Source of the DNA: Gnomoniopsis sp. IMI 355080 | Lineage: Eukaryota > Ascomycota > Sordariomycetes > Diaporthales > Gnomoniaceae | NCBI GenBank assembly: GCA_027946555.1 | Contig: JAPEVC010000027.1 | Location: forward strand, 144,142-208,141 | DNA: 64,000 bases | Reading direction: 5' to 3' | Shown: piece by piece, positions 37,261 through 49,493 of the stretch | Position numbering within the stretch: position 1 is the first letter of the stretch | Layout: each line of letters begins with the position of its first letter | Notes under the pieces: generated by a model | Told to the model about the DNA's origin: nothing | The model's input: only the letters and a program-made list of their open reading frames with translations | Database searches by the model: none | Position numbers and translations under genes: made by a program

Positions 37261-38315
37261 TCAAGTGCTGCCGACAGCGAGGGAAGGAAAGGAGGCAGAG
37301 ACTCGAGAGCGCTGGAGGAGGAGATGGACTCGCAATCTCTGCACTCGACAAAGAGTCTCAGCACGCGAGTTGCTGTGAGAGAGGTTGCAATGTAACAGTA
37401 CTCATAATGCCTGCTAGTATTAGCAATGCTGTGCCCTTTTTGGTCCCTGGGCATTTCCCTCACGATGAGGCGCCTCGCTACGCGCACCGCGGCCAGACGT
37501 CCGGAACGATGGTCGGGAATTCGTTTTATGCCGGCGATGAGGTATTATTAAATACCCAGGGGCGTATGCACGAATTGTGAGCATCATGGTAAGCATACAG
37601 TCGGACTCCTTTTGGTAGAGGTGGCACCACAATCACAAGCAAAGTGCTCTGCTGCCCAGAGGCTTCAGCTTACAATGTAGTACAGGAATATTTGTCGTGG
37701 GGGAGCACTGGTAGTTGCGATGGCATTTTGAAGACATAGAATTCCAGAGCATGCAGGGAAGCAGCATGTTTTTGTGAGTTTGGAAACCATAACGACGGAG
37801 ATATTATGGGCTTGATACAGCTTCACTGGTGAGCGGTTGTATCTTTTCTACACATGTGGCATCAGTGGGTGGCATGGGCACCAGGCATGAAAATCTAGCG
37901 AAGCAACAAGAACAGTCCAAAATTCAGGAGAGCACTGGCACAGAAGTCATCATGAATGGCCATAATACTCGACCAGACAGAGATCTCTTTACATGCATTG
38001 CATTCGCGATCTCTATCACTATTGCATGGATCTCTAACAACATTAAAGTCATAGTCCATACAAGATTGTGTATATGAGCACATGGTTGGTATCCACACTC
38101 CAGCTTCCCACAGCATCCTGAGCTGCGTGGAGCGTTTCCTTGGGGTATCAAGAGACTACGGGAGTCTTGACCAGACAATGCTCGGGTGACATACTGCAAC
38201 TCCTGAGGTCGAGCACCACGAGGGCAATAGCAGAGAGCTGGGTCTCTTTCAGCCATCAACGAGACGGCCGAGAAAGTGACTCTCGCGTATGCGGGCTGGC
38301 TGTTTAGCGACCAAT
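37261..38315. other. Spacer between the secreted protein gene and NST1
   Basis: About 1 kb separating convergent stops; no supported gene or RNA. Confidence 0.5.
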
Positions 38316-41300
38316 TTAGCGGCCAAAGGATGAGCTCGGGCTACCAAAATGACCACCAGGCGCACCGAACGCACCGAGAGGCTGAGGAGCCTTATTCTCG
38401 TTCCACCGGATGCTTCTGCCATTGCCGTCATCGTGAATATCGAAGTTGCCACCACCATTGGCCATGGCACCCTCGGTCTCGCAAAGAATTAGGATGTCGT
38501 TTTCTGTCAGTGGACCATTGCCTAATGGGTTAAACTCGACTTGATCCTTCATCGTTTCCAGAACCATCTGGAGGGGAATCAAGCCTTCTTTAGATGGGTC
38601 CTGCGTGGCCAATTCCCGGCAGATGTTGCAAAGCTTCTGCCTGACGATGCTGACAGGCTGTCGAGATGGCATTGGCCTGCTGATGGGCGCACTAAAGCCC
38701 GGAACAGGACTTCCTATCGGCCAACCGGTAGGTCCTCCAAAGCCTGGCGGAGGGGCTGGTGGCGGCCCGAAAGAGGCCATGACGGAGGGTTGAATAGGAC
38801 TGGTACCCCACAGCGGTTGAATCCCTGGATCGCCGAATGGAAGGGATGGGAAGCCCTGTGGTCGACCTGGAGCGACGTAGCCCCGTCGAGGAAGCGACCC
38901 AAACTCGGGCAAGGTTGGAACAACATCATCTGAGTCGTCCAGAAGTGCGCTGCTCCCGAGGTGATTCTCCATATCATCTCCGCCTTTCGACCCGCCTGCA
39001 GACGGTATTCCAATCGGTTGTCGTTGGCCGTGAACCACAGACGCGGGTCGACCAATAGGGGTAGGTCGGCCTATGGGTTGGGCGGCATGCAACATGGGAG
39101 AGTCGAAGCCTCCTGACGGCTGTCGCGAGTGTGAGCTAGGGGTTGCATCATGTGAACCACGTGCGCTGAGTGGCCCTATCGGATCAGGCAAGGACTGGGG
39201 AAAGCCAGGTGGTGGAACATGCGCTGGAAAACCCCGACCCAGCATAGGACTGCTGAGGCCCGGCGGAACCATGCCTGGGGGAGGTCTGTAACCTGGAGGA
39301 ACAGGTGGGAACATAGAATTTCCAAATCCCGGAGGTCCCGCTTGGTGCAGACTTGGCGGAAAGTTCATGCCCATGGGCATGTTGACCTGAGCTGGCTGCG
39401 TTGTGGGCGGAAACCTCGCCATGTTTGGCTGCAATGGTGACATGGTCTGCGATACATTCGCTGAGTGGTGACTTGCAATACTGCCCCTGTGACTCGCCGG
39501 TGCAGAGGCACCGGGGCTGCCGGGGGTCGGTATGTGGCCGACCGGGGAGTGATTTTGACTGGTCGTCTCCGACATCGAACCAGTTACCATCGAGGAAGTA
39601 GCATCATGTTGTGATGCTTGCCGTGGTCGTATCGGCGTCGGTGCTTTCGGTAACGCAGGCGTAGCAACCGAGGGCTTGGGTGATGAGTAACTCGTAGCCG
39701 GTGGTTGTTGAGGCAGAACGGGTAGGGCTGGATTGGCTGTGGGTTGCGCGGGTCTCTTTGGAAGAGTCATTGTGGCAGGTGTCGCAGCAAGAGCTGCAGC
39801 TTTCTTGGCTGCGCGCTCCTCTTGTTGCTTCTGCTTCTGGCTCATCTTAGCCTCGGACTTCGTTGGCTTGCTTTCCTGTCGTTTCTCGGCTTCCAGTTTG
39901 TCTTTGAGCTCCTTGGCCTCACGCTCCTTGTGCTCTCGTTCCTCTTTCTCCTGCTGCAGCTTCTCTTCACGGGCCTTCTTCTCGCGTTCCTTGGCCTCTC
40001 TGGCTTTACGCTCTTGTTCGAGCTGTATTTGCCTCTGCCTTTGTTTCTCAGCCTCCTTTCTGGCACGCTCATCCTCTTCTGCCTTCTTCTGCGCCTCCCT
40101 CTTCTTGCGTTTCTCCTCAGCCTTCCGTCTTGCCTCTTCAGCCTTCTCGGCTTCTGCTTGACGTCGGGCCTCCTCTTCTGCAGCCTTTTCGGCCTCTTTC
40201 CGTGCCTTCTCTTCCGCTGCCGCCGCCTTCTTCTGCGCGGCCTTCTCTTTCTTTCTCTGAGCCTCCTTCGCCTTCTTCTCCTTCTGAGCCTCTTTCTTTC
40301 GCGCCTCCTCTTCCTCTTCCTCTACTAGTTTTGCTTGACGTTCCTTGGCGACCTTTTCGCGGTAGGCTTGAAGTACCCTTTGCTCAAACATCCTCGCGGC
40401 AAATATCTGAAACATTCGACGACCCTCCTCCATACGCTGCTCCTCAGTCATAGTATCCTGGCTTTGGTTAGATACCCGACAAAAATACTGGACGTTGGTC
40501 TCATTAGTCCTTGAGCATGCACTCACATCGTCGTCTTCGTCGTACTCATCATCCTCTTGCGACTCGAAATCTTCTTCGTCTTCTTCATCATCGTACTCCT
40601 CCTCGTCAATGGGCGCTGATTGAGGATGAGAATGAACAGGAAGGCCGCCGTTGATAGCGTGGTCGTAGGGCCTTGCGTAAGGGTCTGGTGTAGAGTCGTT
40701 CTCGCGTGCCATACGTCGCTCAGCAAGCTGTTCCATCATTTCGATGAACTTTTTGCCGTCGTTTTTTAGTAAATCGTCCGCCACCGTGAGTATGCCACCT
40801 AGAAACAAGCCAAGTTACCATCTGCAAATACTTTGGGAATCACTCTCAAAGAATTCTGTTGGTCCATACCCTGAACAGTAAGACTGCTACCAAAGTTGAA
40901 GAAGTCGGACGCATAATCGCGAGGAACATCCTGTTCAGGCTCTTCGTCACTATACGCTTCGTCCTCATCAAGCTCATCGTCGCTATATGGCTCGTCCATT
41001 TCCTCCTCTTCGTCCTCGTCTCCAACGTGCTCAACTATCCGCCCTCGTGAGGGTTGATGGCCTGCGTAGCTCGGAAACCTGCTGCTGTGGGGAAAGCCAA
41101 AATGTCGTGATGAGCCCATCATTGGGGGGTGACCGTCCTGCTGTGGATGATTGGCGAACTGTTCCAACTCCTCGTAGTAAGCGTCATACAACCCTTCCAA
41201 TTCTTCCTCTATTGCAGTCCGCTTCCTGCCACACACGGAGCAGCCGCAAGTATGTTTCTGCTGTTCCTTCATCTTCTTTAGCACAGCGTCCTTCTCAACC

Positions 41301-41998
41301 TTGACAAGGGATTTGCGCTCGTCCTCGCCGAGGCCGAGCCAGAACTCCTTGATTCTCTCCCGCTCCTCTTGTGAACTCGTGTTCCATATCCGTTCCCTCG
41401 AGATGCCAGAACCTTGGGTCGGTTGACCTGTGGAAGTTGTTGCTCGGTCCAGCTCGTCCGATACCGTCGCGCCGCCCTTCTTTTTCTTCTTTTTCGACTT
41501 CTTTGATTTTCCGGGGTGTTCGGACGCAGTACCAGACGTATGACCGTTTGCCTGGGCATGTGAGTGCTGAACCACCTGACCGTCGAAGCCTTCGCCTTCC
41601 TCGCTTTCGTCTGCAGGATCTGGGTCCTGCGATGGGTCGTGGCCTACTGACGAAGAGTGATTCGACGCGCCGTTGACAGCCGCGGCTGCAGCTGCTCTGG
41701 CGGCGGCCTTTTCGCGGCGCTTTTGCTTCTTTCGATTCACAGCTGGCGTAGATCCGTCGCTGCTCGCACCCGCAGGGGCGTTGTTCTGGAATTTCGCGGA
41801 GGCGGCATTCGGTATCGTTGGGGAGGGCTGCGCCGAGCTAGGAGCAGAGGTGCTATCTGGCAAGGTGATGAACTTGGAGCCATCCCTGTTCCTGTACTTG
41901 GCGCCCTTGCCGCCAGTGGGCGAGGTCGGCGGTGGTGGGTTTGCGGCGGGCGTGGGCGTGGTCGCAGGCTGGTTACGAGCTCCTCCCTTGGACTTCAT
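38316..41998 (-). CDS. NST1: Stress response protein Nst1, 1180 aa
   Basis: Large cytoplasmic protein linked in yeast to salt tolerance and P-body/stress biology; biochemical role unclear. Exons: 41998-40870, 40798-40527, 40457-38316. The N-terminus is low complexity with basic runs (RKKQKRREKAAARAAAAAA, KSKKSKKKKKK). The conserved Nst1 core follows: RERIWNTSSQEERERIKEFW, KHTCGCSVCGRKRTAIEEEL, acidic tracts, GGILTVADDLLKNDGKKFIE and TMTEEQRMEEGRRMFQIFAA. A roughly 190-residue Lys/Glu/Ala/Arg coiled coil comes next, then a Pro/Gly/Met-rich tail with a final helical segment (RQKLCNICRELA). The 69-nt second intron lies in the acidic tract, is a multiple of three and has no stop, so retention would only insert 23 residues. 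Confidence 0.92.
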
Positions 41999-43857
41999 TG
42001 CTGCAAAGGCGATTCTACTTCGAAGAGGCGAGTGTGGATGTCATAGAGAAGGGGTTGGCGACAGCTCGTATCGTCAAGTCGGGAGGCCAAAGATTAGCTA
42101 GTGGGTAGTAGTATTCGGAGGGGTAAGTCGACCGCGTATTCTGCTTGGTGACGAGGCGTATGTTAGTGACCGATGCGCGATGCTGGACAGACAGTCGCCG
42201 TCGCTAGCCAAAGATCATGCTGGGAGGGCTCGCGATGACCGTGGCAGATTCGAGGCGAGAGCTAGAAACGAGAGCCTCAACGGCAAAGGGTACAGGGTGA
42301 GTCGTCGCAGAGCGTTGGGTTGGGCAGATCGAGTGGGGCCAGGTTGGACAGCGACAAGAGCCCAGCGAATAGTATATGGACAGATTGAAGATGCGAGCGC
42401 GTGGGGGGCGTGGGAAAGGGAACGTGGATTGAATGCGATGTCGTTTGGGCGAGGCACGCGGTGCAGAGGGAGGGGCTCAACAAGGCTCGCCAGGCTCGCC
42501 AGGCTCAGGGCAGCAGGGCAGCAAGCGGCAGAGCGGCAAGCAAGGGCCCAAGAAGTAGAAGTGGAAGCGGGAGGATGGCCTCAGCGCAGGCGAACGTACC
42601 TCTGACTTGACTTGACTTTGACGTGAGTCCCTGCACGTTTGCACGGACTGCAGTGACTGGGGCCGTGTTTGCACGACGGAAAAGGCTGGCTTTCTTGTCG
42701 CGATCGAAAACGCAGACCTTGGGGCTCGTGAATGACTGACTTTACGGACTGAGTGCCGTCGTGGATCGTCCCTTTGGTCGTCAGCTACCTTACCAAACCC
42801 AACGGCCGTCGGTAAACGGAAGGCAGCTCTTTTTGGCTTAGCACCTTGGGGGCAAGGTAGCCTGCAGGTCAATCCTGCCGTCACGCTGCGGCTTTCTTTT
42901 CTCAGTTCTCAGGCCAGCTTTATCAACAATGCCGATGACACACCCGCACAACCCGTCTTGCAATCCCCCCACCCTGTGGCATTTCTGGGAGGCCGAGGTC
43001 TGATGCCTGGGGTCTCGGGTCTGAAAGATGAGATGAGTCAATAGCCTTGGAAACATAGCGAAGACAACCAGACGACTTGCTCTCCAGGCCTGCCAGGCCT
43101 GCCAAATCGCGAAAATAGCATCACGTGATGCTCGACCCGCGTTCTATGGGGTATCCTCTTTTGCATTTAGGTACTTTTGGTATTCATATCCCAATGACGA
43201 CAACTAGATTACAGACCACTGCTCTTCCTTTGCCCCTTGCCTACAGCTCGACCTACCCAAGTACCCCAAGTACCCCATGAACGGCTCTTTGGAGTGAGTA
43301 CCTAGGTAAATTTGTCATTTATCGACAGCGGGATGATTGACCACCTAGGTCCCTGATCGCGTAACCCCGTTGCGTCCTCTGTTTTGGGCAGTCTGCTACT
43401 TTCTTCTTCCCAGTTTAGATTTCACCTTGGACAGTCACTGGCCAGGACTGACCCGTGTCAGTCAGTAACTGAACTTGTTTCATATCCTTCATTCCACCCA
43501 AACATCGCATTTGTACAATCTCCCATACCTTGGCACATCCCCAACCATTCAAATGCATTTTGACCTCCGGCACGTGGGTTACCTGGCTGCCCGGTCCTAA
43601 ACATCTACCTACCTACCCAGACTGACGACTAGGTCCCCGTCATGCAACGCATGGCACATCCAGCCTTGCGCAGATTGTACTGTGTCCTTTGGCATGATGA
43701 GGCAACTTAATGTGGATACTCATAGCTGTTCTTGTTTGATTTGCGCCTAGCTGACTTTAGCCCGTCCCTGCTCATTATTGATAACAGACGTCTCTTGAGG
43801 TTGTGTGAGAGGGAGAGAGAGCACGAGCTAGGCTAGGGGTACACACCCACGCTCAAC
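41999..43857. other. 1.9-kb upstream region of NST1 with several short repeats and an E-box palindrome
   Basis: No supported gene. Contains small tandem patches (CGCCAGGCT near 42486-42507, CTGCCAGGC near 43084-43101), the 16-bp palindrome at 43117-43132, an exact TACCTAGGTA at 43299-43308 and ACCTAGGT at 43343-43350. It spans the NST1 promoter and the 3' flank of the broken SMP-30-like gene. Confidence 0.5.
43117..43132. promoter_or_regulatory. 16-bp perfect palindrome containing a CACGTG E-box
   Basis: AGCATCACGTGATGCT is its own reverse complement. The core TCACGTGA is the type of site bound by bHLH factors such as Cbf1/Pho4/USF. It lies about 1.1 kb upstream of NST1 and 0.7 kb beyond the 3' end of the SMP-30-like pseudogene; the regulated gene is unknown. 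Confidence 0.45.
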
Positions 43858-44931
43858 CTAGCAATTCGAGCCTTCGCTCTGGGTCTTGACCGCCAACACC
43901 TGCCCTCCGAGTATGATAGTGCCATCCACAGGCGTTCCTACTCCTCCACCCATCGTCACATACAACACATCATCGTCATCCTCACGCCGGCCAAACTTAG
44001 TTGCTGTGGACTCGGCGACGGCTGTTGAAATCAAATTCCCTGCAATGGTCTCGACGCTGCCTTGGGAATCAGTTTTTGGCACGGTATCCGCTCTGTCCGT
44101 AGCGATGAACACGCTGCTCTCACATATCACAATCGAAGGTGAAGTCATCCCACTGATCAAAGGACTTTAGGTTCGTCGCAACCATTTCAAAGTCTCCTGC
44201 CGGCTTGCCGTTACCGGCATTCAAAGGCAGCTTCACTAGAATCCCCTGGCCACAAACATCAAAATACGACTCATTGCTCACGACCTTGATGCCATCTGTT
44301 GCTGCCGTGCCGAAGCCGTACGTTGGTGCTGGTGCATTATAGGTATTGTTGATGATTGCGGCGTACTCGCCTGTCTCCACTTCCCCGCTGTACATCACGC
44401 CTGTCTTGACATCTCCTACTATCAAGTTCTGTGCTTCAGTGCTCGGTAGCACCGACAGTCCATTGGGAAATGTAGCCTTGGAGATTGCAGCGATTTGTCG
44501 AACCCGTGGTGGGTTCACCACCGTGGTTTCGTTGGAGGTGACATTGACACCGCCGAGGTCGATGCTTCAGATTGCCCAAGTCCCGAGGCCCAGGTCGGCC
44601 GTCGAGACGGAGAACTTCCCCCTAACGACCGCGAATACATCTGATTGGTACTCGACTATACCGGTGAGGCCTAGGACTTCAAGGAACTCATACGCAACAA
44701 ACGCCTCTCCAGGGGCATCAGGCTCGACCAGCCAGAACTGTGGGAGATCTAGAGGAGTCACAAGGATTTGCCCATTGGGACGAACAGCCAAGTTCTCAGC
44801 GTAGGTGTCGTATGGCAAGTCGTAGAGAAGGCGGACGCGGTCGCCAGATTTGGTGGCGTGACTAATAGACTCTCCTGCTGTCAATGTGCAGGCGCTGAGA
44901 TCAGGAAGGGGATCATCATGCTAGCCAACAT
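43858..44931 (-). pseudogene. SMP-30/gluconolactonase-like (hetero-Diels-Alderase-like) beta-propeller gene, disrupted
   Basis: Three conserved blocks together cover a beta-propeller protein of about 350 residues. Block 1 (44884-44570): LLYDLPYDTYAENLAVRPNG, LTGIVEYQSDVFAVV, TADLGLGTWAI. Block 2 (44566-44121, same frame): PPRVRQIAAISKATFPNGLS, PTYGFGTAATDGIKVV, DDFTFDCD. Block 3 (44160-43858, another frame): SVFIATD, GSVETIAGNL, VLYVTMGGGVGTPVDGTIIL. A signal-peptide-like start (MLASMMIPFLISAPA, from 44931) lies in a third frame. Lesions: a frameshift around 44895-44910, a TGA at 44569-44567 where the family context suggests Trp, and a frameshift around 44120-44135. Relatives are often annotated SMP-30/gluconolactonase-like, some tied to secondary metabolism. 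The family call is from memory of sequence blocks. Sequencing error is unlikely to explain three lesions in one gene. Confidence 0.72.
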
Positions 44932-47789
44932 TGTCACGGAGCTGTAGGTTACTTGGGTGCGATGGTTCCTTAATCGGATACCAGTTTGGGCCGCCCGTCT
45001 CGCCTCGTAAAGTAGGATCGATCGCTGTAGATAAATACTCGAAAAAGCGACTTTACGCAAACTTCAAAGGCAGTAACCTATCACCGATACCTGAGCTCCC
45101 AAGCCATGTCAACGCCATGGTCGGTGATGGGTAATCGCCGAAAGCTGTGGTTAACCGAGCTCACGAATTTGCGCATGTGGCACCTTAGTGCTGACCATGG
45201 CCATCAGCTACCTAGGTACAGTATGTCCATGTAGAGCGGAGGTAGCAAACGGAGCACCGCCTGTCTATAGGCCGACCTCCCAATTTCACGGACAGCTTTC
45301 GAAAGAATACCTCGGTCCAAATTGGTTATATACGCACTTGCAAAGGTTCATACTACCGCATGTATTCGCATCATTATTCTACAAAGACTTGAGTCATACA
45401 CGAACGGATCCACTCCTCCCTTTGACTGATATTGATCAAATTCGAATCTAGGATTCCAGGTTCACTAGGAGTCTTTCTTTGCTTGCATCTGTGAACCTGG
45501 GAGAAGGGGCGAATACTCCGTTGATATGGTGGGCGGTGCGACTCGATAACGAACATTTCCATGGTTTGGATGGTGTGTCCATGTGTACGGAGTACATTGC
45601 AGCGACGATCTTGGAGCCGTTATCTGCCTCGGGCCATCCTTTGATCTTTACTGTAAGTGAACGCTCGTTTTCCCAGTGCAGATCCAGGGGGATCGACAAA
45701 TTTCCAGCAATTCCGGACGAGAGCTACGGGATGCGCGACTCATTTGTTTGAACATGAACATCAGATGAACTTCTCCCGAGGCAAGAAGCAATCCGAACCG
45801 TCGGAATTTTACCATAGCTTGTAGTATTTTTTACGTGGTATGGGGAAGATTCCAGAAACAAAGCTCAGGCAAAGTTCCCACTCATCGCGTCTAGCTCTCA
45901 AGCTAAAGCTTGATGTGGCTCGTAATTCCTCACAAAAGTGCGCCACTCCGGGCGATAGGGTCGGGCGTGAAGAACAGACTCACCTCAGCTTAGGGGCCAG
46001 GGCCATCTCAAAGCCTCATCGGCTGCCTCTCTTCGGCTTCGGTTCGGTTCCTCTAGGGCTACGCTGTAATAGCGCTGGCCCAAAAAAAGACAAACTCGTC
46101 CGGAAAGAGATAGTGAAAATAAAAACAACAGCCAAAGGGCGTGCCTCGACAGGAACGAATGACCTCGTGTCGCCAAATTTGTCGTGTCGTGTCGTGTCGC
46201 GCGGATGAGAAACGAACCGTCCCGGGGTGAGTTGCACAGCCTCAACCACGACCTGGCGCCATTTTGATGATGATGCGCATCCGGGTCAGGCGCTTCGCTT
46301 CGCTACCGTGGCTCCACCTGTGCATGTCGGCCTCTCCAGCGCAGCAGCACCGCAGCGCAGCGTTGATATTTCAGGATTACTATGCAGTATGTCAACGTAC
46401 AGCGTCGTCATGCGTAGGAGCAGGCCGCCCTTTTTTACCCTCGGCCAGAGACGTAGCAGATGTATGCAGTGGACGCGTCAAGAAGAGTCAAGCTCGTTCT
46501 TTTGTGTACAGTACACGAGACTAGCTGGCGCGTTCCTATCATCATGGGTGGTCTCACGGCTTACATGATGCCGTCAAGAAATTGATCGAGTCGCATTGCA
46601 GTAGCGTTACTTGCTTGTTACATATATGCCCAGGGACTAGAATGGCCGAGTGGGTAGGAAGGTGACGGAATGGTCTTGGCCCTAGACTCACTGCCCCTGA
46701 AAGTTGTATCTATGTCTATGAGAGAAATGTCGGGACGCACATGTGTACCTTGTGTATCCTGCCCTGGTTGCGCACCTCACGGGTTTTCATGCAGTATGGT
46801 CAATAGCAGACGCCCTTGATTCCAGACTTAGGCGAGAGGGCATCACGAAGTTCTAAATGATCGAAAAATAGAACATGTCGTCACGAGGTAAGGTTGATGT
46901 CAATCGGCACGAGCAACCCTTTTTGATCCAGCATCCCGGGACCGGGACCTCTTGGCAAAGGGCAGGCAGGCCCTTGTAAGTACTGAGTACTGTGCCTATC
47001 TAGGTACCCAAGCAAGCAAGTTGGCAGGTAACAACCCAGGCAGGACGTGGGGAAAGAGGGACCACACTGGCAAGACTGGCAATTTGGCCCTGGGCCTGAG
47101 CCTCCAAATGCAGGACCCAGGTGCTCTTTTGAGGGCCCTGGTCCCTGTCTGGTGGACTTGCAGCCGCTCTTTCTCGTCTTGCCCGTGGCTTTTTCTTATG
47201 GCGCAGCCTGCAGCATCGAATATGAAAAGGCGTAGGCCGTAAGAACTTGTCTAATTTGTCTTGGCCTGGAGCGTCTGTGTTTAAAAGTTTCTGCGATTCC
47301 CGTCGAGTCAATGGCCCTTTTCCCCACTCGAAATCTCCCGAAACATTGATCGTCCCGTCCCAACAGAGGGTACATAACCGGCCTGGGCCGCCTGGTTGTT
47401 TCTCCATTGCTTCACATTGATTTTCTGCCTCTTGCTCTGGACTCCAGGAAAACCAACAACATAGTGCAATACAGCCACATCACATTCACTCCGACGACTT
47501 TCCCATTGATATCAATCCGCGGCAGCTTGTACAGTACCTTCAGCATTAGCATTGGCGGCAGCAGCAGCAGCAGCAGCAGCAGCAACTCCATTTCATCCAG
47601 CCAGCGCCGATATCCGCAATCCCCGTCGCCGATAGCAAAGTGCGGTGCAACGATTGTCACAAGAAGCTCCGAGTCTTCCCCTCCGACTTGCTGCAGCTGC
47701 AACAACCACCTTCTTTTCCTCTTCCCGAGGTTCCAAGGAAAGAGAGGCAATCATCGGTGACGGGGCGACGTACTACCTCGCACCACACG
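44932..47789. other. 2.9-kb gene-free region upstream of RHO2
   Basis: No supported gene on either strand. Contains an exact TACCTAGGTA at 45209-45218, a short TCGTG tandem around 46180-46198 and, in the presumed RHO2 leader, a (GCA)9 tract. The last 350 bases are C/T-rich. Confidence 0.5.
47558..47584 (+). repeat. (GCA)9 trinucleotide repeat in the RHO2 leader
   Basis: Nine GCA units about 200 bases upstream of the RHO2 ATG, in a C/T-rich leader. Probably untranslated; in the frame shown it could encode Ser, Ala or Gln runs but no start context supports that. Confidence 0.85.
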
Positions 47790-48832
47790 ATGGCCAGCGC
47801 AGGCAATGCTCAGAATGTTATCCGCAGGTTCGCATTGTTCGTGCCGTTTCAACAAATCGACGACATGCTAATTGGCATCCTTTTGCACAGGAAGTTGGTG
47901 ATCATCGGTGACGGAGCTTGCGGCAAAACCAGTCTATTAAGCGTCTTTACACTAGGTTATTTTCCAACAGTGAGTCCTCATTTCGTCCATCCGTCAAGTC
48001 CTCCGCTTCTTCATTAGCTAACATTTTCATAGCACTACGTAAGTCGCCCGATTCGACATTGATACCCCAAAGCGCCCATCAGCCGGCCCGACTATTCAAA
48101 CTCCCTACCGAGGCCCCCCCCAAAGACGATCTCTGACAGAGGACGGCTTCACAGATTCCTACCGTGTTCGAGAACTACGTTACAGATTGCAGAGTAGACG
48201 GCAAGTCAGTACAGCTGGCGCTATGGGATACAGCAGGACAGGAGGACTACGAACGGTTGCGCCCCCTGGCATATTCCAAAGCACATGTCATCTTGATAGG
48301 CTTTTCCGTCGACACTCCAGACTCGCTGGACAATGTCAAACATAAGGTAAGATCGCTGGCCCGCGGCATATGGCCCAATGGTAGAAGACAATGCGCTGCC
48401 GAATCCTGTGTGACCAAGCAATCTCCCCTCCCGAAACCTTTACGCGGTAACCCCAGTGCCAATTATCAGAATTCCTCCCCACTGATCGGAAGTTCTAGCG
48501 AGATCAAAGCACTTGGCTAACCATCATGTTTCGTGCTACAGTGGGTTGAGGAAGCAACCGAAAAATGCCCTAACGTACCAATCATACTCGTCGGCCTCAA
48601 GAAGGATTTGCGCGAGGATCCAGTCGCAATAGAAGAAATGCGTAAGAAATCTCAGCGTTTTGTGACTGAACACGACGGCGAGGCGGCTGCCAGAGAGATA
48701 GGCGCCAGAAAGTACCTCGAATGCTCCAGTCTGAGCGGCGAGGGTGTAGACGATGTCTTTGAGGCTGCGACGCGGGCAGCGTTGTTGACGTTTGAGAAGG
48801 GTGAGGGCAGTGGATGTTGCGTGATTTTGTGA
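47790..48832 (+). CDS. rho2: Rho-type small GTPase Rho2, 201 aa, with a 6-nt microexon
   Basis: Membrane-anchored switch controlling cell-wall synthesis and polarity, in fungi partly through protein kinase C and alpha-glucan synthase. Exons: 47790-47827, 47891-47969, 48033-48038, 48155-48346, 48542-48832. P-loop GDGACGKT (19-26), switch I HYIPTVFENY, DTAGQEDYERLRP (66-78), LVGLKKDLRED, ECSSLSGEGVDDVFEAA. The C-terminus CCVIL is a CaaX box; Leu at the end predicts geranylgeranylation. The sequence KLVIIGDGACGKTSLLSVFT, LGYFPT and TDCRVDG matches Rho2 rather than Rho1, Rho3 or Rho4. The third exon is just CACTAC (His-Tyr, residues 40-41), flanked by CATAG and GTAAGT; without it the switch I loop is shortened in frame. 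Convergent with mL40. Confidence 0.95.
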
Positions 48833-49493
48833 GGGTCTACGCCCCAATGGGGTGATGATTGGAAGATGACAGGGACGACTTTGTCTCCACACAAGATGGT
48901 CGAGACGGGCAGAAGCATGACGGACACAGATCGATGACGGCCACACGACCTAGACCGTTCTTCACTCGCTATATTGTCAACGACATGGCATACAAACAGC
49001 CCACCAGGGAGCCAGCTTTGACGACCCGCCCGTCACACCGGAGAAACCAGCCACGACTGAACAAACGGCGGCCAGGCAAAGCTTGCGCGCATGTCTGACT
49101 GAGCTCAGCCTGGACACCAAGGTGTCGTGTAAGGATACGTCAGGAAGGTTGCACTGAAGCACTTCCAGAACCCGGGCTTTGCTGAGACATGATTGGTGAA
49201 GCAGCGACGAACAACTGCAGCAACGAAGGGAAGGCAGGCATTCACTGAGCAAATTTGGCTATAATATGTCACAAAGCAGAATGGATTGCAGCGTATAGGT
49301 TTTAACACTAATTGCATCATAATTTCCATTCTCCATAGAAGATCGTCTGTATTTGTTGATGGCTTCGGTGGCTGGACCAGGCCTAACTCCATAGTTGGAT
49401 GTAATTTGTGGATTTCGTCGTCCTGAATGCGGAGACCAGCCATCTTCGTCCAATCCAACCTGCCACCGACCTTAGCTCCCTCCCAGTCGTGAG
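48833..49493. other. Convergent 3' spacer between RHO2 and mL40
   Basis: About 660 bases between stops; no supported coding sequence. Confidence 0.55.

Noticed and set aside
44567..44569. RIP as the cause of the TGA in the SMP-30-like pseudogene
   Set aside because: If the ancestral codon was TGG, the change corresponds to C-to-T in a CpC rather than the CpA context favoured by RIP, and no excess of TpA was evident in the surrounding coding blocks by eye.
46638..46720. Sequence GGCCGAGTGGG resembling a tRNA-Leu/Ser D-arm
   Set aside because: No matching anticodon arm, variable arm or T-arm follows.
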